From: Vespula vulgaris
Taxonomy: Eukaryota > Arthropoda > Insecta > Hymenoptera > Vespidae
NCBI RefSeq assembly: GCF_905475345.1
Contig: NC_066587.1
Span: 11,053,058 to 11,117,057, forward strand
Direction: 5' to 3'
DNA: 64,000 nt
Shown: positions 47,716 to 60,650 of the stretch, piece after piece
Layout of the letters: each line of letters opens with the position of its first letter
Position numbering within the stretch: the first letter of the stretch is position 1
Translations under genes and position numbers: made by a program
Notes under the pieces: generated by a model
Told to the model about the DNA's origin: nothing
The model's input: the letters and a program-made list of their open reading frames with translations, nothing else
The model's database searches: none

Positions 47716-50274
47716 CATATATATAAGTAAATTCTCGAGTATCTTTATAATCGAAAAAATTATCATTTCATTTACAAACTTTTTCTAATGGAATCATCGG
47801 TCAAACCAGATTTCACATTTGATTTCAAATAATAACACTCTATAATTCAAATGGATTTCTTATCTAAGAAAAAAAAGAAAATCAACATATTATATAACAT
47901 GTATGAAATTATCGTATAACTTTTATTAGTGTAGCGATACTACAGTAGAAGTTATTACTAAGTATAATTTAAATTTAACAAACATTAACCTATGAATATG
48001 AACTAACTATTAATTTTATTAGGAAATAAACGAAATGTGTGTAGGAAAATGATCGATGAGTGCCTTCTTGGATCGTCCCGTGAGTACGAAAATAAAATTT
48101 AAAGTAGCGCAAGATACGAAGGAAACGAATCAATAAAATTTAATGAACATTTCGAGATACTTATGCGCATTAATAAAGAAAAAGGAGCGGAAGCGAGGTG
48201 TTTAATAAAAATAATGATAATATGAGCATTTCGTGTCGCGGTAATAAGAGGTACGGATCGACTATCTTCCGCGGTCCATGTCGACGATAAGCGGCGTGCA
48301 TCAATCACACCCACCTTCTTTTCTCCCTTTTTAATACTCGCTTTTTCTTTTTCATTCACCGCCCCCACCACTTCACTAACCATTCGATAATAAAGACGAA
48401 GCTATAACAAAATATATTTTTTTCGTTCTTTCACTTTTTTTTGTTGTTGCCTTTCTTCTGTAGCTTCGTTTTTATTTAATTTAATTTTGAACTCCGAAAC
48501 ACTTGGAGAAATGACCAATGGAAAAGGATCGATGCAAATTCCGTCCGCAAAGTGTCGACACGTTATTTTATCGGATTATTAATTCTCTCTGTCTCTTTCA
48601 AACGATCAAATTCGAATGGTATACGAAATAATATTCAAATGATTAATATCATTCGCAGTCGTAAGATCTATCGTCGAAATAATTTCGTAAAGAGCGATAA
48701 AACTAGGAGAATTCGAAGAAACAATTTGTCACCGTTGGCTTGTTAATTGGAAAAATTATCACTAAGTAAAATTATCAGTAAATTAACGTGCATGAATTTC
48801 TAATTGAAATAGAAAACTTTAAACAAATTAATCATAAAAAAGAAAAATTGATATAATATTTTCTTAATAGCTGTAAGATGTAAATGAGAGGTCAAATGCA
48901 AGAAGTAGTTATATTGATATACTACTATAGTTATATTAGTATAGTAAAATATTAAAAAAAATTTATTAATTTGGAGATTTTTATTAATTCTGACACCTAC
49001 TGGTGTGTAATTATTATTTCTTAATTTATAACTACGTAACAAAATTTCTAGCTCTTAAATAAAATATTTTGTAAAAATTCCTTTTCAATCCGATCTTCAG
49101 ATTAAAGTATATTGAAGATACAATATAATACGAAATAAAACATTTTCCCATATACACTACCTTCGTATTAATAACTTTAAAAAATAATGTCAGTCTTAAT
49201 TACACGATTTCTATTGAAACGCTATTTTTCATAAAAGCCTTAGTATCTCATAATATTACTTTCGTGACATAGCTCCCTCTTGTATTGAACTCTTCAAATG
49301 ATTTATTTATTCTATTTCAAGATAGAAGAGTTAAATCTTATATTAATTAACTCATTTTACCCGATTAATAGGTTAATTAACCTCCGGAGATTATTTCAAA
49401 GAAGATCTAGATTTACCAAAGATCATTTTTATCACGATAAATGTTTGTATGTTTATGAAAAAGAATTTAAAACGGAATAGAAATAAAAAATGAAAGTAGA
49501 ATTTCGAAATTGACGATCCAAGAAGACTTTAACAAAATGAAATAAACGAAGAATTATTAGGATAGTGAGCGACTTCTGCAGTGGCATATAAATATATATT
49601 ATATATATGTGTGTGTGTGTGTGTATACATATACATGTATATATCTTGATCGGAGATTGGAGCGAACTCGCGAGAATACATGCATGTGTCTCCCTATATG
49701 CGCGCATAAACTCGCCTGAAATCAAAAGGCTGCGGATCGCTACGCTCGCTCGCCTCGTAATAATTGACTCGGCAATGCGTATAAACCGCAGCATGGCGGA
49801 CGGACGGATAATTAAGTAACAATTAGGCTTCAAGTGGGCGAACGCGCCGTTCTCAAGTGGGGAAAGGGGAGGGGAGAGAAGGGGAGGGAAGGGGGCAGCG
49901 CGCGATTGCTTACGGCCAATGGCACGTATGTACGTGTATATGTTTCTATGTGTGTACGTAACCTTCGTCCTCGTCGAAGAAAAAAAATTAATTAATCGAT
50001 CTTTTCATCCAATTCATTTTTATAAATATAAAATATATCTTTGAGAAAATAAATTGTCAACGTATTTTCTAAATAATACAATTTAAATGAATTTCTTGAT
50101 ATTTTTGTTCTTCGTTCATCAACGATGTCGCCCTGTCCTCGTCTCTCTTTTCTTCTTTAGTCATTGCTCCTGTAGCCGTTCGGCCGCGAAAACACGGGAC
50201 CGCACGGCGTAACCGCAACTTCCTCCGCGCGTACGGCCGTTCCACCGGTCTAATGCCTCTCATTGGTGCTCCAC
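45942..50274. other. Microsatellite-rich region, no gene seen
   Basis: (TA)n tracts at 45966-46007 and 47658-47710, (CT)n near 46340-46380, and mixed pyrimidine runs at 46530-46640. A GC-balanced segment at 49655-49830 reads openly for about 50 codons on the plus strand and may be conserved non-coding DNA. No exon with paired splice sites was found. Confidence 0.5.
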
Positions 50275-50544
50275 CGATGCGTGATCGATACGCGGCAATA
50301 ATTATAGCACGAGAAAAAATAACTTTGACCGTCACGTCCCTCGTATATAACCCTTTCTTTCCCCACTGCTATCCTTTTCTCCGATTTTCAACGATATTTT
50401 TCTAACCGTCTGTTGTGTCGTAGTCTTTTGAAAAACAATGAAATTATTTGAAAACGATGTCGGATCTATACGTGACAATAATTATAGCTCGACGATAACT
50501 GACTTTGAATGTCATGTGTCTTGTACATATATACAATGTATATG

Positions 50545-50575
<31 letters not shown>

Positions 50576-51300
50576 TTTTTTCTACCCTATCCTCCTTTTT
50601 AACTTTACACTTCGATTTTCAACAACGTACTTTTAACCGTCTGTTGTATTGCAGTGTTATGGAAAAGTAAAAAAGTTCTTTGGAAAGGACGCGTAATCGA
50701 TGAGTAACAATAATTATAGTACGAGGATAACTAACTTTAACTGTCGCGTCTCTTCTATATATACACTTTTTCCCACTTTACCCTCTTTTGTACTGTCACA
50801 CTTCGATTTTCAACGACCTTGTTTTTAACTGTCTGTTGTGTTGTAATAAGTATGTTGGAGAAAAGAAGAAATTATTTAGGAATGATGAGTGATCGATACG
50901 TGACAATAATTATAGCAAAAGGAAAAATAACATTGACCGTTATGTTCGTTCCATGCATCCTCTTTTCTCACATCATACTTTTCATCGATTCTCAACGTAT
51001 ATTTTAATTTAATCGTTTGTTATGTCGTATTGTTTGGGAAAACAAGAAAATATATTTTGAAACGCGATCTTATTTAGAATTTTTTGAATTATTTTTTATT
51101 TTATTTTAAAATCTTTCCAATATTTAGAACGCGATATGCGATCGATAAGTGACAATAATTAACACGAATAAAAGTATTATCGACCACGTCGCGTTCATAT
51201 ACCCTCTTTTTTCCATTCTATTCTTTTCTCTAACGGCACACTCTAATTTTTAACGACGTTCTTTTAACCTTTTGTTTCGTCGTAACAAAGTTTCGTCAGA
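50275..51300 (+). repeat. Five-copy diverged tandem array, units about 170-250 bp
   Basis: Copies begin near 50275, 50456, 50691, 50884 and 51131. Each has, in the same order and orientation, block A (GATCGATACGTGACAATAATTATAG-like), block B (AACTTTGACCGTCACGTC-like), a TATA-containing spacer with CCCTTTT/CCACT pyrimidines, and block C (TTCGATTTTCAACGACGTTC then TTTTAACCGTCTGTTGTGTCGTA-like). The blocks are better kept than the spacers between them. No frame runs across the copies. The pattern suggests selection on the blocks or recent spread by unequal exchange. Confidence 0.85.
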
Positions 51301-51452
51301 AAATATGAAACAACTATTTACAAACTATTCACAAGATAAACGTCGTTTCTTATATTTAATAACTAAAATATAATTCATGATCATCGATTAATCGATCGTA
51401 TAATTGAATTTCCGAACGTTAGAGAATACCACCGAATTTCTTACTCTTACTC

Positions 51453-51497
<45 letters not shown>

Positions 51498-51933
51498 TCA
51501 CGGCTTTCCAATAATTTTCTAGGAATACGAGCGGTTGGAACGATAATCGACGTTAACGAACACGCTCTGTCATTCACAACAGTGAAAATGACTGCGGCCG
51601 GTGCGAGAGTTTCCGGCTCACCGGCGAACTTCCGCGGGAGAACAATGGAAGCGCTTAACGCACCGGCGAAAGTCGTTAGTCAGTATTATATTCCGCGTCG
51701 GGGTACGCATCGTCGACGTGGCGGCGATGAAGTGCGCTAATCTAATTTTCTGGACATCGATTAACGTGCCGGAATGAAAATGGTCTCCCACCCTCCCTCT
51801 CCCATCTCCCTTCTCCTCTTTACCAACTCTATACGTTTCTTCACCATCCTGCAGAGAAGTCAGAGGGACACCTTCTTTTACCTTATGCCATCGTCCTCGG
51901 CCGTAGGAACCATCTGTTATGAGTGATGTTTTT

Positions 51934-51984
<51 letters not shown>

Positions 51985-52228
51985 TTTTCTGCTTCTTTTT
52001 CTCTTTACCGAACGGGAGCATCATCCACTTTTCACGTCGACTCGTATTCCTCGTTGAAAAGAGGACCGACTGCGGCATTTTTTGACTCTACGGGGGGTAC
52101 CGCCCGCGTTTTAACGTTATTTTCCTTTCTTTTCTTTTTTTTTTAATTTTTTAGATACCATTTCTCTCTCTTTCTATCTATCTATATATATCTATTTCTG
52201 TCTATATATATTGTCTATATATAACTAC

Positions 52229-52272
<44 letters not shown>

Positions 52273-52693
52273 CTCACAAGTAGAGATCAAATAACGATGG
52301 TATGCAAGATGAAATGAATTGTGAAAAGAAATTGGCGCTACCGTGAAGGCCACCGAAAGAGCCGCTATGAAGTAACTTTTTTTTCCCTATATCTTCTATA
52401 TAGGTTCGTTATCTTCTTTTTATTCCTTTGAAAACTACGATGGATCGTAGGTGTGTTGTCGATGATGGCCATCCAACAATCACGGAATCCGCAGGTCGAA
52501 CTACGTCAAAAGCGCCTGGGGGTTCCTCTTTTTCTTTTGCTTAAAGGTGAACGGGACAAAAAAAAAACAATGTCTCCGAAAATTGGACGAAATTAGTGAA
52601 AATCCTCGTAGTATAGTTATATAGAAGCACGTTGGTGCCTTCTCAGCGGATCCAATTATACGCGGCTCCATTCACGTGAATCTCCTTGAGTGG

Positions 52694-52738
<45 letters not shown>

Positions 52739-54875
52739 CGCAAAGCCTAAGGGTATAACGTTCAGAAATCTCTTTTTAATGGGCATCGCGAACAAATCGG
52801 TCCAACGATTCTTCTCTTCCTTTCTCGAAATCCTTCAGCTGCTACGTCATATCCGGCACGATTTAGTAGGAAATAGAAATGCTATATAAGAGAAGGATAA
52901 AAAATCTTTCTCCGATAAATAGATAGATAGGTAGAGGTAACGATTGAGGTAACGTTTTGACTCTAAGTCTCTCTCTCTCTTTTTCTCTCTTTCTCGACGA
53001 TCTACCTTTCACGATCGTTTTCACGTTTATCGTGCAAATGATTAGTTATCTCGAAAGACGAATTTGAAAGCATAAGTTACTTTATGCGATCATTACATGG
53101 TCGAAACTCTTCGAAATGAACTCTCACGTAGTTACCTATTACCAGTACTGACAAAGTATAAACGAAAAAAAGGAAAAGTTTCGGTGGCGAAACGATACAT
53201 TTAAAAAGTGATTTGCGGTTAAGGTGCCCCCTGTTATTTCGGTCGATAAATTAACAGGCCGCTGTCAGAGCCACGTCGGCTATTACCGCGGATTTCCGCG
53301 CGAGCCGTACTTTACCAATTTTCTCGATTACCAGCATGAAAAGTCTCTTAAACGAGCGGCTTCGTTGTATCAGGTAAACTCTCGAAAGGTTTTGCTTTCT
53401 ACCCGAAAATTACCACGGACGTCGACCGCTTAAGCCTCGAAAGAACTTTCCTTCTTTCCTCCTTTTTCTCTGTTGTTCTTCCAAAAAGGATTCGAAAAGA
53501 ACAGTAATTTAGGTGACGAAACGAACTACCTGTAGCTGTCTTAAGAATTTTACCGCCTATCAATTGCAAGTAACAGGTGTTGTGCAGGTGTTTGTGAGTT
53601 CGCCGTTCTTCCTAAACGCGTGGTATTAAAGAATCACGCCTGAATGTATCTCCCTGTGAAGATTAAATAAACCCTTTCTTTACCCCTGGTCTCTGTATCA
53701 GAAATTATTATCAAATGAGCGAGTAAGTTGTGTATGCGCGTTCGGAGAACGTTGTCGAAAGCAAGATAAAAATGAATGAATTATGTTGGTATATATACTT
53801 TGAAAGGAATTAACTGTGCTACAATTACGGGCCAACAAATCCGTGCTGTGGTCTCCAGCGAGCGTTAATGAACGTCACCGGAAGTGTTGCTGTCGAGTAG
53901 AGGAGAAGGAGAAGGGCGAGGAAGGGAGAGGGATCTACCCTACCCCACCGCAGCTTCCGGTTTGCTTGGGGCTCACCGCGAAGGGGACAGAATGCAGCAG
54001 TGGTGCACCGCGATAAAATCACCTAATTGTTTCGCTAAGCGTATGTGAATGTCCAACACGTATGCGTCCACGCACGCAGAGTCCTTTCGTGTACGATGCA
54101 AGCTGCCGTTTCCTCTACCCTTTTTTCCCCCTCTTTTTATCTCTTCCTTTTTTCCATCCTTTTCGAGCTTTTAACGACAAACTGAAAAAAAAAAGATAGA
54201 CAAGAATAAACAAATACGAGGAATTCTATGGAATATTATTATCGGGAAATTATGTTTCCATTCAATGTTATCCCGATTCTATTGGAGACATATGAAACTT
54301 GAAAATAAAAAGAGAGAGGAAGAGGTGTATGTTTGTACTATAGGGGAAAAAAAGAAAGATAACAGGTGCAAATGAAGTTGAGGCAGCTCTTGGAATTCAA
54401 CTCGTGCGCGATATAACGAGCGCGCAAAGAGTATTAAATCGAATGGGACTCGGAGATTACCGCTCTCTTCTTCTAGAGTTTACGCTTCTTTATATCAAAT
54501 TATCTTGATCCCTGGTGCATTCAGTGCATCGTAATTACTGCAACAGTGCAACGCGAACGAACTCGAACCGCCACCCCTCCCGTCTCTTATTTAGTTGGTA
54601 TCTCCGGTAATAAAACGTAATACCTTTAATCGCTAAGATATTATTCCTTTTGTTGCAAACATGCTCGTCTTTTCTTGCAGGAAGAAAAGAACATAAATTC
54701 TAACTATGATGATTCTCTTTGCAAAACGTTACGTATGAGCTTACTCCAAATGAAAAAGAAAAAAGAGAAAGAAAGGGAGAAAGATAAAGATGCAAAAGGC
54801 TAGAAGGTTCACGAATATAATTAGAAGTTGTAGCACCTTCGCGAAGACGATAAGACTTGGTCATTATTTCCGTGT
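51301..54875. other. Region with isolated open islands, no supported gene
   Basis: (CT)n at 51460-51494 and 51941-51978; (TA)n at 52234-52270. Two GC-balanced islands stand out. At 51588-51740 an ATG opens 50 codons (MTAAGARVSGSPANF...) to a stop. At 53224-53372 an open stretch (VDKLTGRCQSHVGYYRG) ends at a good donor, CAG|GTAAAC, but has only a weak acceptor. Either could be an exon or conserved non-coding DNA. Confidence 0.4.
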
Positions 54876-54973
54876 TTAGATAACCGTCTGCTCGAACAGG
54901 ACCTGTCCGGGCCCATCCTCATCCTCGTCCTCGTCGTCTGGAGAGTAGACAGCACACCCACTGTCAAAGCAGC
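54876..54973 (-). CDS. Candidate last exon ending in a PDZ-type C-terminus
   Basis: On the minus strand a frame reads CFDSGCAVYSPDDEDEDED then GPGQVLFEQTVI and TAA at 54878-54876. A usable but modest acceptor (AAAGTCAG) precedes it. The acidic run and the last residues T-V-I (Thr at -2, hydrophobic at 0) match a class I PDZ ligand, as on receptors and channels. The codons are unlike the local repeats. The gene is not identified. An upstream partner on the same strand could be 57161-57083. Confidence 0.3.
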
Positions 54974-55649
54974 TGACTTTTTCAAGATTACGACGAAAAA
55001 TCACGACGTTTGGTGCGAATCACGCGGAATCAAATATTTTTCATTCTGAAATACAAAAATGAATAAGATACTGATAAACGATATGAAAAAGTGTTAAGAA
55101 AAAATTCTATTAAATTTGTTCCTTCCCAAATATCATCCTTATTATATACACTGTGTATATATGTGTATACACACACACACACATTCCTAAATCATATACT
55201 CCGAGCTGATGACTCCGAAACATTGAAACCGTAGTAATCACAAACACTCGTTTCGCCCTACGTCCCCTTCGAGATCATTTTCTTTTTTAGTATATCTCTT
55301 TTTACTTTCTTTTGCTTTCCTTTTATTTCGTTGGTCGTTTCTGAGTGATACACGCCGTTCATCGAACGAGTTCCCATAGAGGATATATAGAAGCGGCGCG
55401 GATCATTATAAAAATTAAACGACGTTCATACGATTGATCATTGAAATTATATATCATTCGTGGAGCGTTCTTCGTGTTCTCTCTTCGCAGAGAGACATTC
55501 CACGTCGTCGTCGACGTCGGACGACTCGACGTAAAAGGGGAGAAGAGAAAAAAAGAGAAAGAGAGAAAGAAAGATGCAACGTTTCCCGTTCGTAATTCCA
55601 CACAGCTTCTACATAGGTGTATACATACATACGAATTCACCTAACACAG
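54974..55649. other. No gene seen
   Basis: AT-rich with a short (CA)n at about 55165-55182. It includes the sequence immediately upstream of the candidate acidic exon on the minus strand and of the candidate start exon on the plus strand. No other features are supported. Confidence 0.4.
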
Positions 55650-55730
55650 AAAAAGATGGAAGATAGTTCGGACGCATCTTCGAAGCACCGGAGCCTTAAT
55701 AAGTCGTTTTCGAGAGATAATCCGCGGCGG
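55650..55730 (+). CDS. Candidate translation-start exon, 25 codons
   Basis: An acceptor-like CTAACACAG precedes AAAAAGATGG, a reasonable start context. The frame from 55656 gives MEDSSDASSKHRSLNKSF then SRDNPRR and reaches a GTGTGT donor in phase 0. Ser/Arg/Asp-rich leader peptides of this type are common first exons. The upstream frame is also open, and there is no family match, so this is tentative. Confidence 0.25.
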
Positions 55731-55945
55731 GTGTGTCATTTCATTTCTTATAATTTCGTACCGTTCCATGCCGCGTGGTTTTCTCTCTCTATCTATCTTT
55801 CTCTCTCCCTCTCTATCTCTCTCTTTCTCCTTCTCTCTACACGTACGAGCGTAGGGAGAACACGTACACGTTCAGATGTGTGTGTAGCTTTCATCACGAT
55901 CCGCCTTTTGTCTTTTTATTCTTTTTCATCTTGAGTGTGAGAGAA

Positions 55946-56020
<75 letters not shown>
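55946..56020. repeat. (GATA)n microsatellite
   Basis: About 18 GATA units, followed by a (GA)n run. It gives the repeated Leu-Ser-Ile-Tyr frame on the minus strand, which is not a gene. Confidence 0.95.
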
Positions 56021-56021
<1 letters not shown>

Positions 56022-56743
56022 TAGAGAAAGAGAGAGAGAGAGAAAGAAGAAGAAAATATGCTTTGTCTCTCTTTTTTATTTTTCTTTCAGCTACCCCCTC
56101 GGTCCTTAAGATTACACTCATTCAGAGATTTCGGTCGGTTCTTTCAGTCGTCCTTTCCCTCCCCTTTTCCTCGCCTCTTCTCCTCACTTCATTGACCAAA
56201 AGATTTCTTCTCAACATAGTAGCTTATACTTATGAAAGTATGTGTGTATGTATATATACACACATACACACACACCTTTGTCTTTTTCTACACCTCTCAC
56301 GAGGATCGAAACTACTCCATGGTGCCCCCGGGGAGCTGTTCATTCAAGACGTAGAACTTGTAGAGTTTCGTCTCGAAATCGACCAAGAGGGTAATAAAGA
56401 AAAAAACATCTTCGAGAGGATCGCGCGTTCTCACCGGTCCTACTCGTTATCCCAATTTGGATCGTGGCTTTCTCTATCCATTCGATCGGCACGTATTTCA
56501 TATTTTGTGCTCAAGTATGGTATATAAAAATGTACTTGATCGAAGAATGGAAGTCAATCAAAGTATCGTTAAGAAGATTTGCAGCATCGTAAGTGTAAGA
56601 AATTGATAGAACGGTCGATTCGCTTAATTTAATCCTGATAATTAAATGCATATGTCATGTGATATGAAAGTCGGGTTGAAAAGATTTATGGAGAAACTGA
56701 TGATAAAAAAGAAATTGCGATTCTTAACCAACGAAAGAGAGAA

Positions 56744-56783
<40 letters not shown>

Positions 56784-57082
56784 TGATGCTGGTAGGGTGT
56801 TGTTGGAGAAGTCGAGCGAGCTGTCTTTCCATGAGGTAAGGGATGATTCCGGTTGAACGACGAGGGCCGAGTGGGAGGGGAGGCGATTCAAATTAAATGC
56901 CGCTGAAACAAAAAATGAGTAGGTAATGACAGTACCGGGGCTTAACACACACGCAAACATCTATAGAAAACACACACATACACAAAGAGTGGCGGTAGGT
57001 ATCTCGGAGAACGTTGAGAAAGAGAAAGAAAGAAAGAGAGAAAGAAAGAGAAGAGGAGAAAGAGGGGAGACCGTGTGATTAC
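56021..57082. other. No gene seen
   Basis: Pyrimidine-rich to mixed sequence with (CA)n near 56258-56275 and (GA)n at about 56745-56781. A mixed-composition stretch at 56290-56470 is open for several dozen codons on the plus strand but is not recognisable. Confidence 0.4.
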
Positions 57083-57161
57083 CCATCGACCAATAGCCGT
57101 GCTCAGAGCGGCCATCATGGTCCAGCCGTAGACGTGCAATCACGCGGTTCTCCAGCATCTC
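57083..57161 (-). CDS. Candidate internal exon, 79 nt, unassigned
   Basis: On the minus strand an excellent acceptor (TTTCTTTCTCAG) leads into GAG ATG CTG and 26 codons, including MLENRVIARLRLDHDGR and SEHGYWSM, then a donor G|GTAATC. Length 79 gives phase 0 in and phase 1 out. The composition is typical of conserved coding sequence, and the surrounding intron is repetitive. I do not recognise the family. A minus-strand gene including this exon and possibly 54973-54876 would be transcribed right to left through the region. Confidence 0.4.
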
Positions 57162-60100
57162 CTGAGAAAGAAACGGGATGATCTTAGACTCCTACAGGCA
57201 TCTCTTGACTCTCGAAACGCGAGTTCGAAGAGTTATGTACGTTTGATAAAGACTACTAAAGAAATCAATCTAGATCCTTCGTAGAAATTTTCTTGATAAG
57301 GAATAAACGAAAAAGAGAAATTCGATTTCGGTGTTCGAATTATGTTTTTGTTTTCTTTTTTTTTGTTTGCACAAACGACTCGTTTCTTTTTTTGCAAAGT
57401 AACGAAAACATTACTTAGATATACATAGACGTTGGGAATGCTCGTTAAGTTAATTAGGAAAGAACCTTCGAGGATATCGCAGGCCAGCGTCAATTTGTTT
57501 GGAAAACGCGGGGCGCCGTAAAAAATAACAACGTTTTGTTAAGCGCGACAGGATCGTAGAAAAGTAAAACCGGCTAATGGGCGCTTTCACGTGCGAGCGG
57601 TAGCCTCGGCATCGTGTACGTACCTACGTTCACCTGCTACGTTCTATGTACTTAGTACTTACGTACATATGTACGTAATGTAACTACCTTATCTGAGAAT
57701 TATCGTTCGACTACGTGGCGAACTTCATAAAGCTAATTACGAAGGCCTCTTAGCGGTTCTCAACTATAAAATGAAAGCCGACTAAACTATCGAAAGAGGA
57801 AGACGGTTACCTCGTAAAACTTTGCGAAGCGAGCTAATATGGAGACGAAGAGAAAGAGAAGGAGAAGAAGAGGGAAAAGGTGAGGGAGAAGACAGAATAA
57901 GAAATTTTACGATACTAATAGAAACTTACAAGTTGCTCTTTTCGATAATTATCCATCAAGATTCAAAGGACGATATAAAGAGGAGATAGGAAACAGCTGA
58001 GAGAGTTTAGGCGAGCGCGTTTTTCCTTTAACGATAACACTTAAGACCGAGTATAATTGCATCCTGTCTTTAAAAGCTCGACCACGCGAGGAATAAAAGA
58101 GAAAGAAAAAGGAAGAATAAAAATATAGACAAACGTGAACGATCGTCCCGTTGTCATATTCTTCATCGTCGCATACTGGAATCTCACGCGTGCACTCTCG
58201 AAAGAAGAATTACGTGAACTGACGAGGACGAACTCTAGTACTACCTACACACGCTTTTCCTATCTTTGACGGATCGCCTCGAAGATTTCACCCGGAGGCT
58301 CGTGTGAAACGCGCGGATAATGACGAGTAGAAGAGAGGCATCGTCGTATGCGGAATAGCCGGCGCTTAATAACTCGTTAATTATCGTTTTAGGAAATCCG
58401 CGAGCATGCACAAAGAAAGAGAGAAAGATAGAGAGAAAGAGAAAGATGCGGAATAGCCTATCTATGTATATATATACGCTATATATATACAAGCGTACGA
58501 ACCTTAAGCCGTCTTCGTCCAATTACTTTACGTAACTCCCGCACGTTCATTTCTCCGTTGGTCGCGGTAATTGGTTTAATTGCGTTTCGCAAAGGAGAAA
58601 AAAGAGGTGCTTCGATGTTGTAGGTGTCGACCGAAGGGAAACGCTCGCTCTGGAAAAAGAAAGAGAGAGAGAGAGGGGGAGAGAGAGAGAGAGGGAGAAA
58701 GAGAAAGAAAGAGAGAAAAGGAAAGAGAATCGGGGAGAAAGAGAGAGAAAGAGAGAGGAAGAGAGAGGAAGATGATTTTCTCGACAACGACGAGGTTAGA
58801 CGGAATCTTTTTGAAACGTTAGACATTAGATGGCCCGTTGACGTTAGAAATAGGCAAGAAATTATCCCGTTCGCAATTAAGAATCGTTTTTTATCGTGGC
58901 TCTTGGTCTCTCGACTTTTTTTTCTTTCTTCTTCTCTTTTCTTTTTCTCTCCCCCTCCCTCTTTCTCTCTCTTTTTTCTCTCTTTCTATTTCTTTCGCTC
59001 TTTACTCTTTGCTCGTCGAGTACACGCGACGACCTCCATCGAGCGGTTAATATTTCGCCATGTTTCTTTTATTTTTCCTTACCGTCGACGGTAGAACGCA
59101 CCTCACGACTTCCTGTGAGATTGTTATCGACCAGTGGTTTTAGGTTATCATTACGGGCGGTCCTACTGGCCAGGCCGATGGAATTTTCGTTCTGTTCTGT
59201 TATATAAATTGTGTTCGCGAATCGGAACACACGAAACTTACCCACAATCTTGACTTTTAAATCGTTTCTTATATCTAACATACACTATTAGGAAAGATCG
59301 AAGCTGCGTGCTTTTTCGTAACGACGTTGACGTAGTCATTCTGATATTAAACATTATCAAGAAACTTTCGAAGTTTTTTTTGAATATTTGTGTACTATCA
59401 TAAATTCCTATAATTCGGTCTCGCGAAGTTGGAATTTCTCACGGTAAAACAGAAGACGTCGATTAGTGCAAATTCAAGGGGCCAATAAATCACGGTCAAA
59501 CGCTAGTACTTTTTCGTCACACCCACTGTACGCGCTCTAGCTGCCGGCATTAAGTCGCCTTTGAACGGCGTATAACGCTTTTAACAAGGAGATCGCGTGA
59601 CAAGATCTTCTATCCTGGCCTTCTTCGTTGGGACTACAAAGTCGCCAACTTGACAAATATCTTTTTGTTTAAGAATTTTCGATACTTATAAATTCAATAC
59701 ATTTTGTTCATTCAACAAATGAGAAGGGATTATTTATTTCAATATAAGGGTAAATCAATTTATTTCAATTAAATTAAATTAGATTAAATTTTTGTTTTAA
59801 TCAATAGATTAATAAAGATTATATTATTATTTCAATAACTCAAACAAAGTCGATGAAAAGAAAAAAGAGAAGGAGAGAGAAAGAGAGAGAAAAAGATACA
59901 TACACTTACATACATATACAAGAAAGCGGACAGAGTAAAAGCGAAGTAGAGAGATACAAGAAGAACGGAAGTTGGATGACGTTTCGTTTCGTCGTGGCAC
60001 AATGGCGCGACGGAAAGGAAGTAATTCGCGAGGGACTTAGCCCGTGGCACTATTTAGACTTCGGACTTGCACGCTTCTTCGTTGTTACCACGTTTGGTAC

Positions 60101-60520
60101 CTTCGCTTCTAGTAGAAGCATTGTCTTGACAACTTAGCGGTTATTTTACACGCTGTTAGCTCGGTAAGCTAGCCACGAGTTTACTGCTATTTCTATGCTA
60201 ATGAGTCGTTCCAAGAAGACGTAGGAGTTCGTTTGGTGGACAACCAAGGTAAGAGGGTATACGTGTACACGGGCGCACACGAGACAGGGAGAGTGATAAG
60301 AAGAGTATAGAGAGAGAGAGAGAAATAGAGAGAGAGAGAGAGAGAAGGAGGGAGGTCGAAGAAGAAACTCCTACAGGAGTCAGTTTCCTCAGTTTCAAAC
60401 GGCTCGAGTTAATACCAAAACTTCGCTTCTACTTACTGGTCGTGAGTTAAACTCACAGCAAAACGAGCACTTGCGAAATACATGCACGTAACAGCGTATC
60501 ATGGCTTTTCAAGAAGAGAA

Positions 60521-60566
<46 letters not shown>

Positions 60567-60650
60567 GGTTTCTCAGCAATTAGCTATATCACCGAAGAAG
60601 TTCGAACAGGTATCTACAAACATAGCTGGGTTCGATTCGGATCGGTTCTA
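57162..60650. other. No supported gene; repeats and short islands
   Basis: Contains GTAC-rich palindromes at about 57615-57680, purine-rich tracts at 57845-57880 and 58655-58770, and pyrimidine-rich tracts at 58915-59000. A minus-strand open segment near 58505-58600 (EMNVRELRKVIGRRRLK) ends at a possible donor but has no acceptor. (GA)n tracts lie at 60308-60345 and 60519-60561. Confidence 0.45.

Noticed and set aside
58479..58826. 115-codon minus-strand frame with an EMNVRELRKVIGRRRLK segment
   Set aside because: A possible donor follows, but no acceptor precedes the balanced part and the rest of the frame is pyrimidine-tract Ser/Leu; left as an island only.
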